DNA of 64,000 bases from JAXMCI01 sp046349435 (GTDB taxonomy: Bacteria; Pseudomonadota; Alphaproteobacteria; Dongiales; Dongiaceae). Positions within the stretch are counted from its first letter, which is position 1; every line of letters starts with the position of its first letter. The stretch is from positions 67,498-131,497 of the forward strand of contig JAXMCI010000021.1 in NCBI GenBank assembly GCA_046349435.1. The letters are read 5' to 3'. The position numbers were made by a program, and so were the translations under genes. Below, piece by piece: positions 1 through 8,464 of the stretch. Under the pieces are notes generated by a model, which was not told where the DNA came from, ran no database searches, and worked only from the letters and a program-made list of their open reading frames with translations.

Positions 1-1449
1 ACCGCCTCCTCCGAGCAGCCCTTCCGCAACTACGTCGCCGGCGAATGGCGCGCCGGGAGCGAGCTCTACGACAACGTCAACCCGTCCGACCTCTCCGACA
101 TCGTCGGCCGCTACGCGGTCGCCGGGGCCGCCGACGCCGGAGACGCGATCGAGGCGGCGAAGGCCGCCTTCCCGGCCTGGAGCCGGAGCACGCCGCAGGT
201 CCGCGCCGACCTGCTCGACAAGATCGGCACCGAGGTGCTGGCCCGCCAGGAGGAGCTCGGGCGGCTGCTGTCGCGCGAGGAAGGCAAGACGCTGGCCGAG
301 GGCATCGGCGAGGCGATGCGCGCCGGCCAGATCTTCAAGTGGTTCGCCGGCGAGGCGCTGCGGCTCGGCGGCGAGCGGCTGCCCTCGACGCGGCCCGGCA
401 TCGACCTCGAGGTGACCCGCGAGGGGCTCGGCGTCATCGGGCTGATCACGCCGTGGAACTTCCCGCTGGCGATCCCCGCCTGGAAGATCGCGCCGGCGCT
501 GGCCTTCGGCAACTGCGTGGTGTTCAAGCCGGCGCAGCTCGTGGTCGGCAGCGCCTGGGCGCTGGCCGAGATCATCGTGCGGGCCGGCGCGCCGGCCGGC
601 GTGTTCAACCTGGTCATGGGCGCCGGCCGCACCGTGGGCGAGGCGATCATCGGGCATCCCGACGTCGCCGCCGTGTCCTTCACCGGCTCGGTCGCCACCG
701 GCAAGGGCGTGGCGGCGCGGGCGGCATCGCGGCTCGCCCGGGTGCAGCTCGAGATGGGCGGCAAGAACCCGCTGGTGGTGCTGGCCGACGCCGATCTCGA
801 GAAGGCGATCGACAGCGCCGTCAACGGCGCCTTCTTCGCCACCGGCCAGCGCTGCACGGCGAGCAGCCGGCTGATCGTCGCCGAGCCGGTGCATGACCGC
901 TTCGTCGAGGGCGTGATCGGCCGGCTGAAGGCATTGCCGGTCGACCACGCGCTGAAGCCGACGACGAAGATCGGGCCGGTGGTCGACCAGGGCCAGCTCG
1001 AGCAGGACATGTCCTACATCGAGATCGGCCGGCAGGAGGGCGCGAAGCTCGCCTTTGGCGGCGAGCGCCTCAACCGCGAGACCTCGGGCTACTACCTCGC
1101 CCCGGCGCTCTTCACCGAGACGCGCAACGACATGCGCATCAACCGCGAGGAGGTCTTCGGGCCGGTCGCCAGCGTCATCCGGGTCAAGGACTACGACGAG
1201 GCGCTGGCCGTCGCCAACGACACGCCCTTCGGCCTGGTCGCCGGCATCTGCACCGGCTCGCTCAAGCATGCCAGCCACTTCAAGCGCAACGCCGAGGCGG
1301 GCATGGTGATGGTCAACCTGCCGACCGCCGGCCTCGACTACCACGTGCCGTTCGGCGGCCGGAAGGGCTCCTCCTATGGCCCGCGCGAGCAGGGCAGCTA
1401 CGCCCGCGAGTTCTACACCACGGTGAAGACGGCCTACACCGCCCCGTGA
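1..1449 (+). CDS. NAD(P)-dependent aldehyde dehydrogenase, 5'-truncated by window edge
   Basis: Oxidises an aldehyde to its carboxylic acid. The reading frame is open from base 1, so the true start lies outside the window and only the first few residues should be missing. Seen: the cofactor-loop motif FTGSVATGKG, the catalytic Glu in QLEMGGK (residue 251 of the visible fragment) and the catalytic Cys in GQRCTA (residue 285). Their 34-residue spacing is normal for the superfamily. The overall pattern resembles alpha-ketoglutaric or succinic semialdehyde dehydrogenases, but the substrate cannot be fixed. The M19-type gene starts 10 nt downstream on the same strand, so the two are probably co-transcribed. 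Family certain; substrate unknown. Confidence 0.93.
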   Translation, partial: TASSEQPFRNYVAGEWRAGSELYDNVNPSDLSDIVGRYAVAGAADAGDAIEAAKAAFPAWSRSTPQVRADLLDKIGTEVLARQEELGRLLSREEGKTLAEGIGEAMRAGQIFKWFAGEALRLGGERLPSTRPGIDLEVTREGLGVIGLITPWNFPLAIPAWKIAPALAFGNCVVFKPAQLVVGSAWALAEIIVRAGAPAGVFNLVMGAGRTVGEAIIGHPDVAAVSFTGSVATGKGVAARAASRLARVQLEMGGKNPLVVLADADLEKAIDSAVNGAFFATGQRCTASSRLIVAEPVHDRFVEGVIGRLKALPVDHALKPTTKIGPVVDQGQLEQDMSYIEIGRQEGAKLAFGGERLNRETSGYYLAPALFTETRNDMRINREEVFGPVASVIRVKDYDEALAVANDTPFGLVAGICTGSLKHASHFKRNAEAGMVMVNLPTAGLDYHVPFGGRKGSSYGPREQGSYAREFYTTVKTAYTAP

Positions 1450-1459
1450 GGGGCGGGCG

Positions 1460-2437
1460 ATGGACCGCAGCTTCCATGACGGGCTCGTCGTCATCGACGG
1501 GCTGCAATACAGCGCCTGGGACCGCGCCACCCTGGAGGAGCTGCGCGCCGGCGGCCTCAGCGCCGTGCACGTCACGCTCGCCTACTGGGAGGATGCGCGG
1601 GCGACGCTGAAGCTGATCGGCGACTGGCACCGCCGCTTCGAGAGCCATGCCGACCTGATCGTCCAGGCGCGCACCGCCGACGACATCCTGGCGGCCCGGG
1701 CGAGCGGGCGGACGGCGATCCTGTTCGGCTTCCAGAACTGCTCGCCGATCGAGGACGATCTCGGGCTCGTGCAGATCTTCCACGAGCTCGGCGTGCGCAT
1801 CATGCAGCTCACCTACAACAACCAGAGCCTGCTCGGCGGCGGCTGCTACGAGCCCAACGACTCGGGCGTCACCCGCTTCGGCCGCGAGGTGATCGCCGAG
1901 ATGAACCGGGTCGGCATGGTGATCGACCTGTCGCACAGCGGCGAGCGCACGACGCTGGAGACGATCGCCCTCTCGGCCCGGCCGGTGACGATCAGCCACG
2001 CCGACCCGCTGTTCCTGCACGACAACATCCGCAACAAGTCGGACCGCGTGCTGCAGGCGCTGGGCGAGAGCGGCGGCATGCTGGGCTTCTCGCTCTACCC
2101 GCTCCATATCGGCCCGGGCTGCACCCGGCGCCGCTTCTGCGAGGCGGTGGCGCGCACCGCCGAGCTGATGGGCGTCGAGCGCCTCGGCATCGGCACCGAC
2201 AGCGTGCGCCACCAGCCCGACCCGGTGCTCGACTGGATGCGCAACGGCCGCTGGACCCGCGGCCCCGCCGGCCCGAAGCCGCGCTGGCCGGAGTGGGCCG
2301 AGTGGTTCCGCAGCCCGGCCGACTTCCCCAACCTGACGGAAGGGCTGCTCGAGGTGGGATTTGCCCGCGACGAGGTCGCCGCCATCATGGGCGGCAACTG
2401 GCTGCGATTTTTCCGCGAGGGGTTCGCGCCGGCTTAG
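1460..2437 (+). CDS. M19 (membrane dipeptidase-like) family protein with altered metal site
   Basis: 325 residues with the fold signatures of the M19 amidohydrolase family. Seen: DLSH, ISHADP and a GIGTDS segment, matching the second-half metal and substrate ligands. The usual N-terminal H-x-D zinc pair (DGHND in classical renal dipeptidases) reads DGLQ here, and the bridging Glu position reads GFQN. From memory, a divergent bacterial subfamily with DGL and GxQN motifs exists, so this may be an intact member with different chemistry and not a decayed enzyme. There is no signal peptide, so a cytoplasmic location is likely. It lies 10 nt after the aldehyde dehydrogenase stop. The ATG is chosen because GAGGGGCGGG sits just upstream. 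Confidence 0.85.
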   Translation: MDRSFHDGLVVIDGLQYSAWDRATLEELRAGGLSAVHVTLAYWEDARATLKLIGDWHRRFESHADLIVQARTADDILAARASGRTAILFGFQNCSPIEDDLGLVQIFHELGVRIMQLTYNNQSLLGGGCYEPNDSGVTRFGREVIAEMNRVGMVIDLSHSGERTTLETIALSARPVTISHADPLFLHDNIRNKSDRVLQALGESGGMLGFSLYPLHIGPGCTRRRFCEAVARTAELMGVERLGIGTDSVRHQPDPVLDWMRNGRWTRGPAGPKPRWPEWAEWFRSPADFPNLTEGLLEVGFARDEVAAIMGGNWLRFFREGFAPA

Positions 2438-2502
2438 GCGGGCCGAAAGGCCGTGCCGGCCCCATCCTTGGCGGGCCGAAAGGCCGTGCCGGCCCCATCC
2501 TT
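2437..2502. repeat. Tandem duplication of a 33-bp unit
   Basis: Two exact 33-bp copies lie head to tail (2437-2469 and 2470-2502), beginning in the stop codon of the M19 gene. Each contains GGGCCGAAAGGCC and ends in CCATCCTT. The second copy runs directly into the palindromic element that follows, so the unit probably arose by slippage or duplication at the edge of that element. Non-coding. Confidence 0.9.
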
Positions 2503-2572
2503 CGACAAGCTCAGGATGAGGCTCAAGAGGCTGCGCAGCCTCCCCCGAACCTCGTCCTGAGCTTGTCGAAGG
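2499..2572. repeat. REP-like long inverted repeat with a nested palindrome
   Basis: Left arm 2499-2521 (CCTTCGACAAGCTCAGGATG...) pairs with right arm 2550-2572 over 23 bp with one mismatch. Between the arms, 2527-2542 is a perfect 16-bp palindrome (GAGGCTGCGCAGCCTC). The arm sequence resembles dispersed intergenic REP-like elements common in alphaproteobacteria (recalled, not searched). It lies between convergent genes and could also act as a two-way transcription stop, although no T-run follows. Confidence 0.75.
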
Positions 2573-2602
2573 GCGAGGTCGGCACGGCCGCGCCGCGGGC
2601 GT

Positions 2603-3418
2603 TCACCCGCCGCCGAACCGTGCGTCCCGCCAGGCGATCGCGGCCTTGAGGCCGTCGCGGCGGGAGATCTCGGCGAAGGTGCGGCTCTCCGGGGTCTCCA
2701 GGCTCTCGATCTGGACGTCGATGTCGAGCGCCATCTCGAGCGCGTCGGCCATGCCCATGATGTCGAAGCTGCGGTTGATCGCCTTCTTGGTCAGCGCCAC
2801 CGCCGCCTTGTCCATCACCGCGATGTCGCGGGCGATGGCCAGCGCGGCGTCGAGCTCCTCGCCGGCGGGCACCACGCGGTTGACGATGCCCATGGCCAGC
2901 GCCTGCTCGGCGGTGATCCTGTCGTTGCCGGTGAGCAGCAGCTCCTTGGCCCGCTTCGGTCCGGACATCCACGGCAGCAGCAGGGCGACGATGCCGCTGC
3001 CGAAGCGCAGCTCGGGCTCGCCGAAGCGGGTGCCGGCGGCCGCCACGGTGATGTCGCAGGCCATCGCCAGCTCGCAGCCGCCGGCGATGGCGTAGCCCTT
3101 CACCGCGGCCACGGTGGGCAGCGGCGAGCGCCAGAAGCGCATGATGATGGCGAGATCGCGCTCCAGGATCGGCCGCCAGTGGGCGACGCCGCCTGCCGTT
3201 GTCTCGGCATTCTCCTTGAGGTCGAAGCCGGCGCAGAAGGCGCGGCCGGCCCCGGTCAGGACCAGGGCGCGCAGCCCGTCGTCGGCCTCGGCCGCGTCGA
3301 GCGCGGCATTGAGCTCGGCGATCATCGTCGAATCGATGGCGTTCAGCACCTCCGGCCGGTGCAGCGTCAGCAGCCCGATCGCCCCGCGCCTCTCAAAGCG
3401 TATGGTCTGGTATGTCAT
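2603..3418 (-). CDS. Enoyl-CoA hydratase/isomerase (crotonase) family protein
   Basis: 271 residues, full length for a crotonase. Acts on a CoA thioester by hydration, isomerisation or similar oxyanion-hole chemistry in the cytoplasm. Seen: the oxyanion-hole segments AFCAGFDLKE (about residues 61-70) and AIAGGCELAMACDI (about 112-125), and the PELRFG helix carrying one of the usual catalytic Glu positions. The following G-T-x-P-x-GG-T stretch of canonical hydratases is replaced by SGIVALLLPW, so hydratase activity is not assured. It stands alone on this strand and converges with the M19 gene. Substrate unknown. Confidence 0.9.
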   Translation of the reverse strand: MTYQTIRFERRGAIGLLTLHRPEVLNAIDSTMIAELNAALDAAEADDGLRALVLTGAGRAFCAGFDLKENAETTAGGVAHWRPILERDLAIIMRFWRSPLPTVAAVKGYAIAGGCELAMACDITVAAAGTRFGEPELRFGSGIVALLLPWMSGPKRAKELLLTGNDRITAEQALAMGIVNRVVPAGEELDAALAIARDIAVMDKAAVALTKKAINRSFDIMGMADALEMALDIDVQIESLETPESRTFAEISRRDGLKAAIAWRDARFGGG

Positions 3419-3508
3419 CGCCCCTCACCTCAGCCGCCGCGGGCCCGGCTATGCTGCGGCCGGCCCGGACCGGAGCTTAGGGCCGGGAACTGCGGGATCG
3501 GAAGAGGC

Positions 3509-4462
3509 ATGCGGCCGGGCGCGGCACATTCTCCCCAGGCACGGGCCAGGGCCAATCTCGGCATGCTGGCCACGGCGGCGGCCTGGGCCTCGATCATCCC
3601 GCTGCTGCACTACCTGCTGCCGCTGTGGGACGGCTACTTCCTCGCCTTCGCCCGCTACGGCGCCGCCCTGCCGCTGCTGCTGCTCGCCCTCTGGCTGCGC
3701 GAGCGGCGGCTCTGGGCGAGCGGCGTGCCGGCCTGGAAGGTGATCGTGCTCGGCATGCTCGGGATCGGCGGCTTCGCGCCGCTCTTCACCCTCGGCGTCG
3801 CCCACGCCAACCCGGTCACCGCGGCGATCGTCGGCGCCAACGGCCCGATCGTCGCGGCGCTGATGAGCTGGCTCATCGAGCGCCAGGCGCCCGACCGGCG
3901 CATGCTGCCGGGCGTGGCGCTGGTGGTGTGCGGCGCGGCGCTCGCCACCATCGACTTCGACCGGGCGGGCAGCCCCTTCGACCTGCGCGGCGGCGAGCTG
4001 CTGATCGTGCTCGCCCAGGTCTTCTGGACCTGGTACTCGCTGACCGCGCAGCGCTGGCTGGCCGGCTGCTCGCAGCTGCGCATCACCGCCATCACCGCGG
4101 TGCCGGGGGTCGCCATGCTCGGGCTGGTCTGGCTCGCCGCCGGCGCGCTCGGCGCGGCGCCGTTCCCGCCGGCCCCGCCGCGCAGCGCGCTCGACGTCGC
4201 GCTGGTCGGCTGGCTCGGGCTGGTGGCGATCTTCGCCGGCGTGCTGCTGTGGAACCACGGCGTGCGCGTGCTCGGCATCGTCGTCGCCTCGATCTTCCTC
4301 AATCTCTGCCCGATCGGCGCCATCGCCATCACCGCGGCCATGGGCACCCCGCCGACCCGCTGGCAGCTGGCGGGCGGCGCGCTGGTGCTGGCCGGCGTCA
4401 CCCAGGCGCAGCTCGGCCGGCTGCTCCGCCAGCGGCGAACCGAACGGCGCGCCGCGGGTTAG
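3509..4462 (+). CDS. EamA/DMT-family membrane transporter
   Basis: 317 residues forming about ten hydrophobic helices in two EamA halves, typical of drug/metabolite exporters of the inner membrane. The start at 3509 is preferred because GGAAGAGG lies just upstream; a later in-frame ATG at 3563 would also leave the first helix intact. The second half ends with ASIFLNLCPIGAIAITA, matching the usual EamA pattern. The aldo/keto reductase begins 26 nt downstream on the same strand. The substrate (amino acid, metabolite or drug) cannot be told from sequence. Confidence 0.88.
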   Translation: MRPGAAHSPQARARANLGMLATAAAWASIIPLLHYLLPLWDGYFLAFARYGAALPLLLLALWLRERRLWASGVPAWKVIVLGMLGIGGFAPLFTLGVAHANPVTAAIVGANGPIVAALMSWLIERQAPDRRMLPGVALVVCGAALATIDFDRAGSPFDLRGGELLIVLAQVFWTWYSLTAQRWLAGCSQLRITAITAVPGVAMLGLVWLAAGALGAAPFPPAPPRSALDVALVGWLGLVAIFAGVLLWNHGVRVLGIVVASIFLNLCPIGAIAITAAMGTPPTRWQLAGGALVLAGVTQAQLGRLLRQRRTERRAAG

Positions 4463-4488
4463 CGACGGGAACGGCCCGGGAGGGTCCC

Positions 4489-5445
4489 ATGCAGTACCGA
4501 CAGCTCGGCAGCAGCGGCATCGCGGTCTCGGAGATCGCGCTCGGCTCCTGGCTGACCTATTCCGGCGGGGTCGACAAGGCCCGGGCGATCGCCTGCGTGC
4601 GCCGCGCGCTCGATCTCGGCATCACGCTGATCGACACCGCCAACGTCTATGGCCACGGCGCCGCCGAGACGCTGCTCGGCGAGGCGCTGGCCGGGGTGCC
4701 GCGCCAGTCCTACGTGCTGGCGACCAAGCTGTTCTTTCCGATGGGCGACGGCGAGGAGGGGCTGTCGCGGGCCCAGGTGGCCAAGCAGCTCGACGCCTCG
4801 CTGAAGCGGCTGCGCACCGATCATGTCGACCTCTACCAGTGCCACCGCTACGACCCCGACACGCCGCTCGCCGAGACGATGGAGGCGCTGACCGAGGCGG
4901 TGCGGCAGGGCAAGGTGCGCTGCGTCGGCTTCAGCGAGTGGAGCGCCGATCAGGTCCGCGCGGCGCTGGCGATCCCGGGCGTGGTGCGCTTCGCCGCCAG
5001 CCAGCCGCAATACTCCCTGCTGTGGCGGAAGCCGGAGCAGGAGATCCTGCCGCTCTGCGCCGCCAACGGCATCGCGCAGATCGTCTGGTCGCCGCTCGGC
5101 CAGGGCGTGCTCACCGGCAAGTACCGGCCCGGCGCCGTGCCACCAGTCGATTCCCGCGCCGCCAGCGGCAGCATGGGCAGCTTCATGCGGCGCGGCTGGC
5201 TCGGCCGGCCGGTGCTGGAGGCGGTGGAGCGCGTCGCCGGGCTCGCCCGCCAGGCCGGGCTGACGCCGGCCCAATTCGCGCTCGCCTGGGTGCTGCGCCG
5301 GCCGGAGGTGGCCGCGGCCATCGTCGGCGCCACCCGGCCCGAGCAGGTCGCGGAGAACGCCGCCGCGTCGGGCGCGGCGGTCGATCCGGCGCTCTTCGCC
5401 GAGGCCGAGCGGCTGCTCGAGCCGGCGCTCGCGGCGGCGCGCTGA
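4489..5445 (+). CDS. Aldo/keto reductase
   Basis: 318 residues, a single TIM-barrel NAD(P)H-dependent carbonyl reductase. The catalytic tetrad is visible: Asp49 and Tyr54 in IDTANVYGHG, Lys80 in LATKLFFP and His119 in QCHRYDP. The C-terminal cofactor loop IVGATRPEQVAENAAA is that of the YghZ / Kv-beta-like branch. It follows the EamA gene by 26 nt, preceded by GGGAGGGTCCC, and is probably in one transcript with it. The physiological carbonyl substrate is unknown. Confidence 0.93.
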   Translation: MQYRQLGSSGIAVSEIALGSWLTYSGGVDKARAIACVRRALDLGITLIDTANVYGHGAAETLLGEALAGVPRQSYVLATKLFFPMGDGEEGLSRAQVAKQLDASLKRLRTDHVDLYQCHRYDPDTPLAETMEALTEAVRQGKVRCVGFSEWSADQVRAALAIPGVVRFAASQPQYSLLWRKPEQEILPLCAANGIAQIVWSPLGQGVLTGKYRPGAVPPVDSRAASGSMGSFMRRGWLGRPVLEAVERVAGLARQAGLTPAQFALAWVLRRPEVAAAIVGATRPEQVAENAAASGAAVDPALFAEAERLLEPALAAAR

Positions 5446-5463
5446 GCCCCGCCGGGCGGACGA

Positions 5464-6879
5464 TCAGGCGGCCGAGGCCGTCATCGCCTGGCCGGGGCTG
5501 AGCAGGAAGGGCGGCAGCCAGGCCGGGATGTTGGAGAAGGGCAGCACCTCGGGCGCCAGCCGGATGCCGAGCCGGCTGGTCATGAAGGCGCGCCGCGCCT
5601 CGATGCGCCGCCAGGCCTCCGGATAGTCGGCGGCGAAGGCCTCGCGCAGCGCCGTGTCGGCCAGCGCGATGCCGTCCTCGATGTTGGTCGACATGTAGGC
5701 GGTGCCGGTCGCCGGGATGATGTCGCATTGCAGCGCCATGCCCGAGGCGAGCGGGATCTCGGAGCCCGGCTGGACCGGCGAGCTCAGCCACTCCTCGAGA
5801 TGGATCAGGTGGCCAGGATTGAGGCCGATGCCGAAGAAGGGATCGCCGAGATGGCGCTGGACGATCTCGTGCAGCCGGCCGGCAGGCAGGCCGATGGCGA
5901 GCGTCTCGTACCATTCGACGACGGCCGCGAAATAGGGCGCCACCAGCTTCCCGACATAGTCGCGGATGCCGGGCGCCAGCTCGTCCGCGCCCGCCGCCAG
6001 AAAGCCGCCGCGGGCATTGAGCGCACCCCATACGCCGTAGGCCGCCGAGACGTACTCGCCGCGGACCAGCCGCCGGCTGCTCGGGCTGCCCAGCCCGACG
6101 GCGGCGCGCGGCCCGCTCGACAGCATCAGGTGCACCGACAGCGGCATGCCGTTGAGCCGCATCTGCTGCACCGCCTGGTATTCGGTCATGCCCGGCCGGA
6201 TGCCGCGGATCAGGTCGCGCATCGCCGTCGAGGTGACGCAGGCGGCGTACTCGAACATTGCCAGCTGCTCGACCTCGTTGACCGCCCTGAGGCCGGTCGC
6301 GGGGTCGGCGAAGAGGCGGGCGGCGTTGACGACGTGGCGCTCGCCCCCGGTCATCCGGCGCAGCAGGTCGATCAGGTAGGACGGCGCGTCGTGCCACTGC
6401 GCCTGCTCCTCGGCGCTGCCGGTCTCGCGATATTTCCAGCCGGCGACGCCGATCCTGGTGCCGGGGCCGATGCCGCTGCCGGCCAGGATCGGCTCCAGCG
6501 GCACCAGCCCGTCGCGCGGCTGGCCGAGCAGGCCGAAGGGCTGGTAGAGCACGCGCTCGAGCTCGACCGGGCAGAGCGTCGCATAGGCCCAGCCCTCGAG
6601 CCCGACCAGCAGCCGCGGCACGCCGTCCGCGGCCAGGATCAGCAGCGCCTCCTCGAAGCGCGGATCGTAGCCGGTGAGGTAGGCGAGGTTGGCATGGTGC
6701 TCGCGGTCGCCCCAGACCAGCAGCCGGTCGAGCCCCGCCTCGGCCATGCGCCGGCGCGCCCGCGCCAGCCGGGCGCGGTAGGTGGCGGCGCCGAGCCGCG
6801 GCTCCTCCTCCGAGCTGCCGAACTCCGGCAGGTCGATGGCGCGCAGCGACACCGGGCGGCGCCGGGCAGGCTCGCTCAT
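5464..6879 (-). CDS. M24 family protein (Xaa-Pro peptidase/creatinase-like)
   Basis: 471 residues: an N-terminal creatinase-like domain (about 1-215) and a C-terminal pita-bread M24 domain. Start at 6879 is chosen because its ATG overlaps the stop of the upstream MBL gene (ATGA at 6876-6879); a further in-frame upstream start would lie inside that gene. In the region where metal-dependent M24 enzymes carry two Asp ligands, this protein reads SAAYGVWGALNARGG, with no acid at either site. A His in GHLIHLEEW and a Glu in NIEDG remain. Loss of the metal site is a known feature of creatinase, which cleaves a guanidino compound, so an amidinohydrolase role is possible but unproven. Confidence 0.85.
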   Translation of the reverse strand: MSEPARRRPVSLRAIDLPEFGSSEEEPRLGAATYRARLARARRRMAEAGLDRLLVWGDREHHANLAYLTGYDPRFEEALLILAADGVPRLLVGLEGWAYATLCPVELERVLYQPFGLLGQPRDGLVPLEPILAGSGIGPGTRIGVAGWKYRETGSAEEQAQWHDAPSYLIDLLRRMTGGERHVVNAARLFADPATGLRAVNEVEQLAMFEYAACVTSTAMRDLIRGIRPGMTEYQAVQQMRLNGMPLSVHLMLSSGPRAAVGLGSPSSRRLVRGEYVSAAYGVWGALNARGGFLAAGADELAPGIRDYVGKLVAPYFAAVVEWYETLAIGLPAGRLHEIVQRHLGDPFFGIGLNPGHLIHLEEWLSSPVQPGSEIPLASGMALQCDIIPATGTAYMSTNIEDGIALADTALREAFAADYPEAWRRIEARRAFMTSRLGIRLAPEVLPFSNIPAWLPPFLLSPGQAMTASAA

Positions 6880-7649
6880 GACGGATCCCTTTCCTGCAGA
6901 TAGGCGTCGACGATGGCGACCAGCCGGTCGCGGCCGAAGCTCGGGCAATGGCCGCCATGCACGACCCGGACCGGCAGGTCGCGCAGCCGCCGCATGGTCG
7001 CGACATAGTCGGGAATGCTCGAGCCGGCGAGGTTGTCGATCAGCTTGCCGTCATAGACGGCATCGCCGGAGAACAGCGTGCCGGTGGCGGCCTCCCACAG
7101 GCCGATGCTGCCCGGCGAATGGCCGGGAAGGTGCAGCACCTCGAAGGCCCGGTTGCCGAGATCGAGCATGGTGCCCTCCTCGACGATGCGGCTGGGCGCC
7201 GAGAGGACGCGATACGCCTCCAGCGCATAGGAGGGCGCCGGCAGCGCCGTGACCAGGGCCTCGGGCAGGTGGAAGCCGCTCGCCGCCAGCTGGTCGAGCA
7301 CCGCCTCGCCGAGATCGGCCGAGATCAGCGTCGCGAAGTCCTGGAAGTCGGCCATGGCCGCCGCCTCGGCGCGATGGACGACGCGGTCGGGGAACTCGTG
7401 CAGGCCGCCGACGTGATCGTAGTGGGTGTGGGTCGCGACGGCGGTGAGCGGCTTGCCGAACAGGTCGCGGGCGGCCGCCGCCAGGCTGACGATGCCGAGT
7501 CCGGTATCGACCAGCAGGTCGCGCGCGCGGCCGCGCACGTGCCAGATGTTGCAGCGGATCAGCGGCGAGACGTGCGGCTCCCACAGCAGCGTCACATCGT
7601 CGTCGATGCGGCGCCGCTCGAACCAGCGGTCGGCGATCGGCAGGGCCAT
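6876..7649 (-). CDS. MBL-fold metallo-hydrolase
   Basis: 257 residues of the metallo-beta-lactamase superfamily. The dinuclear metal motif H74-x-H76-x-D78-H79 is visible in THTHYDHVGG. Further ligands appear in LPGHSPGS and SGDAVYDG, with the last His in VHGGHC. No signal peptide, so cytoplasmic. Its stop overlaps the M24 start by 4 nt, so the two are translationally coupled. It is divergent from the GntR gene with only 42 nt between start codons, which suggests control by that regulator. Substrate unknown. Confidence 0.92.
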   Translation of the reverse strand: MALPIADRWFERRRIDDDVTLLWEPHVSPLIRCNIWHVRGRARDLLVDTGLGIVSLAAAARDLFGKPLTAVATHTHYDHVGGLHEFPDRVVHRAEAAAMADFQDFATLISADLGEAVLDQLAASGFHLPEALVTALPAPSYALEAYRVLSAPSRIVEEGTMLDLGNRAFEVLHLPGHSPGSIGLWEAATGTLFSGDAVYDGKLIDNLAGSSIPDYVATMRRLRDLPVRVVHGGHCPSFGRDRLVAIVDAYLQERDPS

Positions 7650-7674
7650 GTCCCGTCTCCCTCCGCCCGGCTGC

Positions 7675-7684
7675 TATGGTAGGG
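7675..7684 (+). promoter_or_regulatory. Candidate GntR operator or -10 element (TATGGTAGGG)
   Basis: Lies in the 42-nt gap between the divergent MBL and GntR genes. The same 10-mer recurs at 12436-12445, upstream of the solute-binding protein, which is unexpected by chance in such GC-rich DNA. It could be the binding site of the local GntR regulator. Alternatively TATGGT may simply be a sigma-70 -10 hexamer, since no convincing -35 is seen. Confidence 0.35.
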
Positions 7685-7691
7685 TGGCAGC

Positions 7692-8423
7692 ATGATGGAG
7701 ACAATCGCCCTCGACCTGCCGGTCTGCAGCATCGACCGGCGGCTGCCGGTCGGCCAGCAGGTGCACCGGGCGCTGCGCAGCGCCATCGTCGCGGTGCGCC
7801 TCAGGCCCGGCCAGGCCCTGTCGGAGAAGGAGGTGGCGCAGGCGATCGGCGTCAGCCGCTCGCCGGTGCGCGAGGCCTTCATCCGGCTCGCCGAGGAGGC
7901 GCTGATCGACATCTACCCGCAATACGGCACCTTCGTCGCCAAGATCAGCCCCGAGGCGGTCGCGGAGGCGCAGTTCATCCGCCAGGCGGTCGAGACGCGG
8001 ATCCTGGAGGATGCGGTCCGCCTGTGCCGGCCGGAGACGGTGCGCACCCTGCAGGCGCTGGTCAGGCGCCAGGGCGAGGCGGCCCGGGCCGGCGCGCACG
8101 ACCAGTTCTTCGACCTCGACTTCGAGTTCCACCGCGCGCTGGCCACCGCCGCCGGCCATCCGCTGGCCTGGGAGCTGTGCGAGGGCGCCTCGGCCCAGCT
8201 CCGCCGCGTGCTGCGCCTCAAGCTCGGCCAGGTCGACTATCTCGCCAGCGTCGTGCAGCAGCATGGCCGCATCGCCGACGCGGTGCGCCGGCGCGACGCC
8301 GCCCTGGCGGTGCGCCGCATGACCGAGCATCTCGCCGAGCTGCAGGGCGACCTCGCCGAGGTCCAGGCCCGCCACCCCGAGTACTTCACCACCGAGCCCG
8401 GCGCGCTGCGCCGCGCGGGGTAA
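7692..8423 (+). CDS. GntR family transcriptional regulator, FCD (FadR-like) subgroup
   Basis: 243 residues. A winged helix-turn-helix spans about residues 20-85 (ALSEKEVAQAIGVSRSPVREA is the recognition region), followed by an all-helical FCD effector domain with the Asp/His pattern expected of a metal- and carboxylate-sensing pocket (FDLDFEFHRAL). FCD regulators usually repress nearby catabolic operons until a small acid binds. Here it faces the MBL-M24 pair and lies head to tail with the end of the ABC operon, so those are its likely targets. ATGATG gives two possible starts, at 7692 or 7695. Confidence 0.93.
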   Translation: MMETIALDLPVCSIDRRLPVGQQVHRALRSAIVAVRLRPGQALSEKEVAQAIGVSRSPVREAFIRLAEEALIDIYPQYGTFVAKISPEAVAEAQFIRQAVETRILEDAVRLCRPETVRTLQALVRRQGEAARAGAHDQFFDLDFEFHRALATAAGHPLAWELCEGASAQLRRVLRLKLGQVDYLASVVQQHGRIADAVRRRDAALAVRRMTEHLAELQGDLAEVQARHPEYFTTEPGALRRAG

Positions 8424-8446
8424 GGCGCCGCGCGCGTCGGGACGAT

Positions 8447-8463
8447 GGCGGCACGATGCCGCC
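8447..8463. terminator. Short hairpin between convergent genes
   Basis: GGCGGCA (8447-8453) and TGCCGCC (8457-8463) form a perfect 7-bp stem with a 3-nt loop, in the 41-nt gap between the GntR gene and the convergent ABC ATPase gene. There is no T-run, so function as a terminator is uncertain. Confidence 0.35.
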
Positions 8464-8464
8464 G

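Noticed and set aside
2437..2572. Insertion sequence remnant or CRISPR
   Set aside because: Too short, with no transposase fragment and only two tandem units; better described as a REP-like intergenic element.
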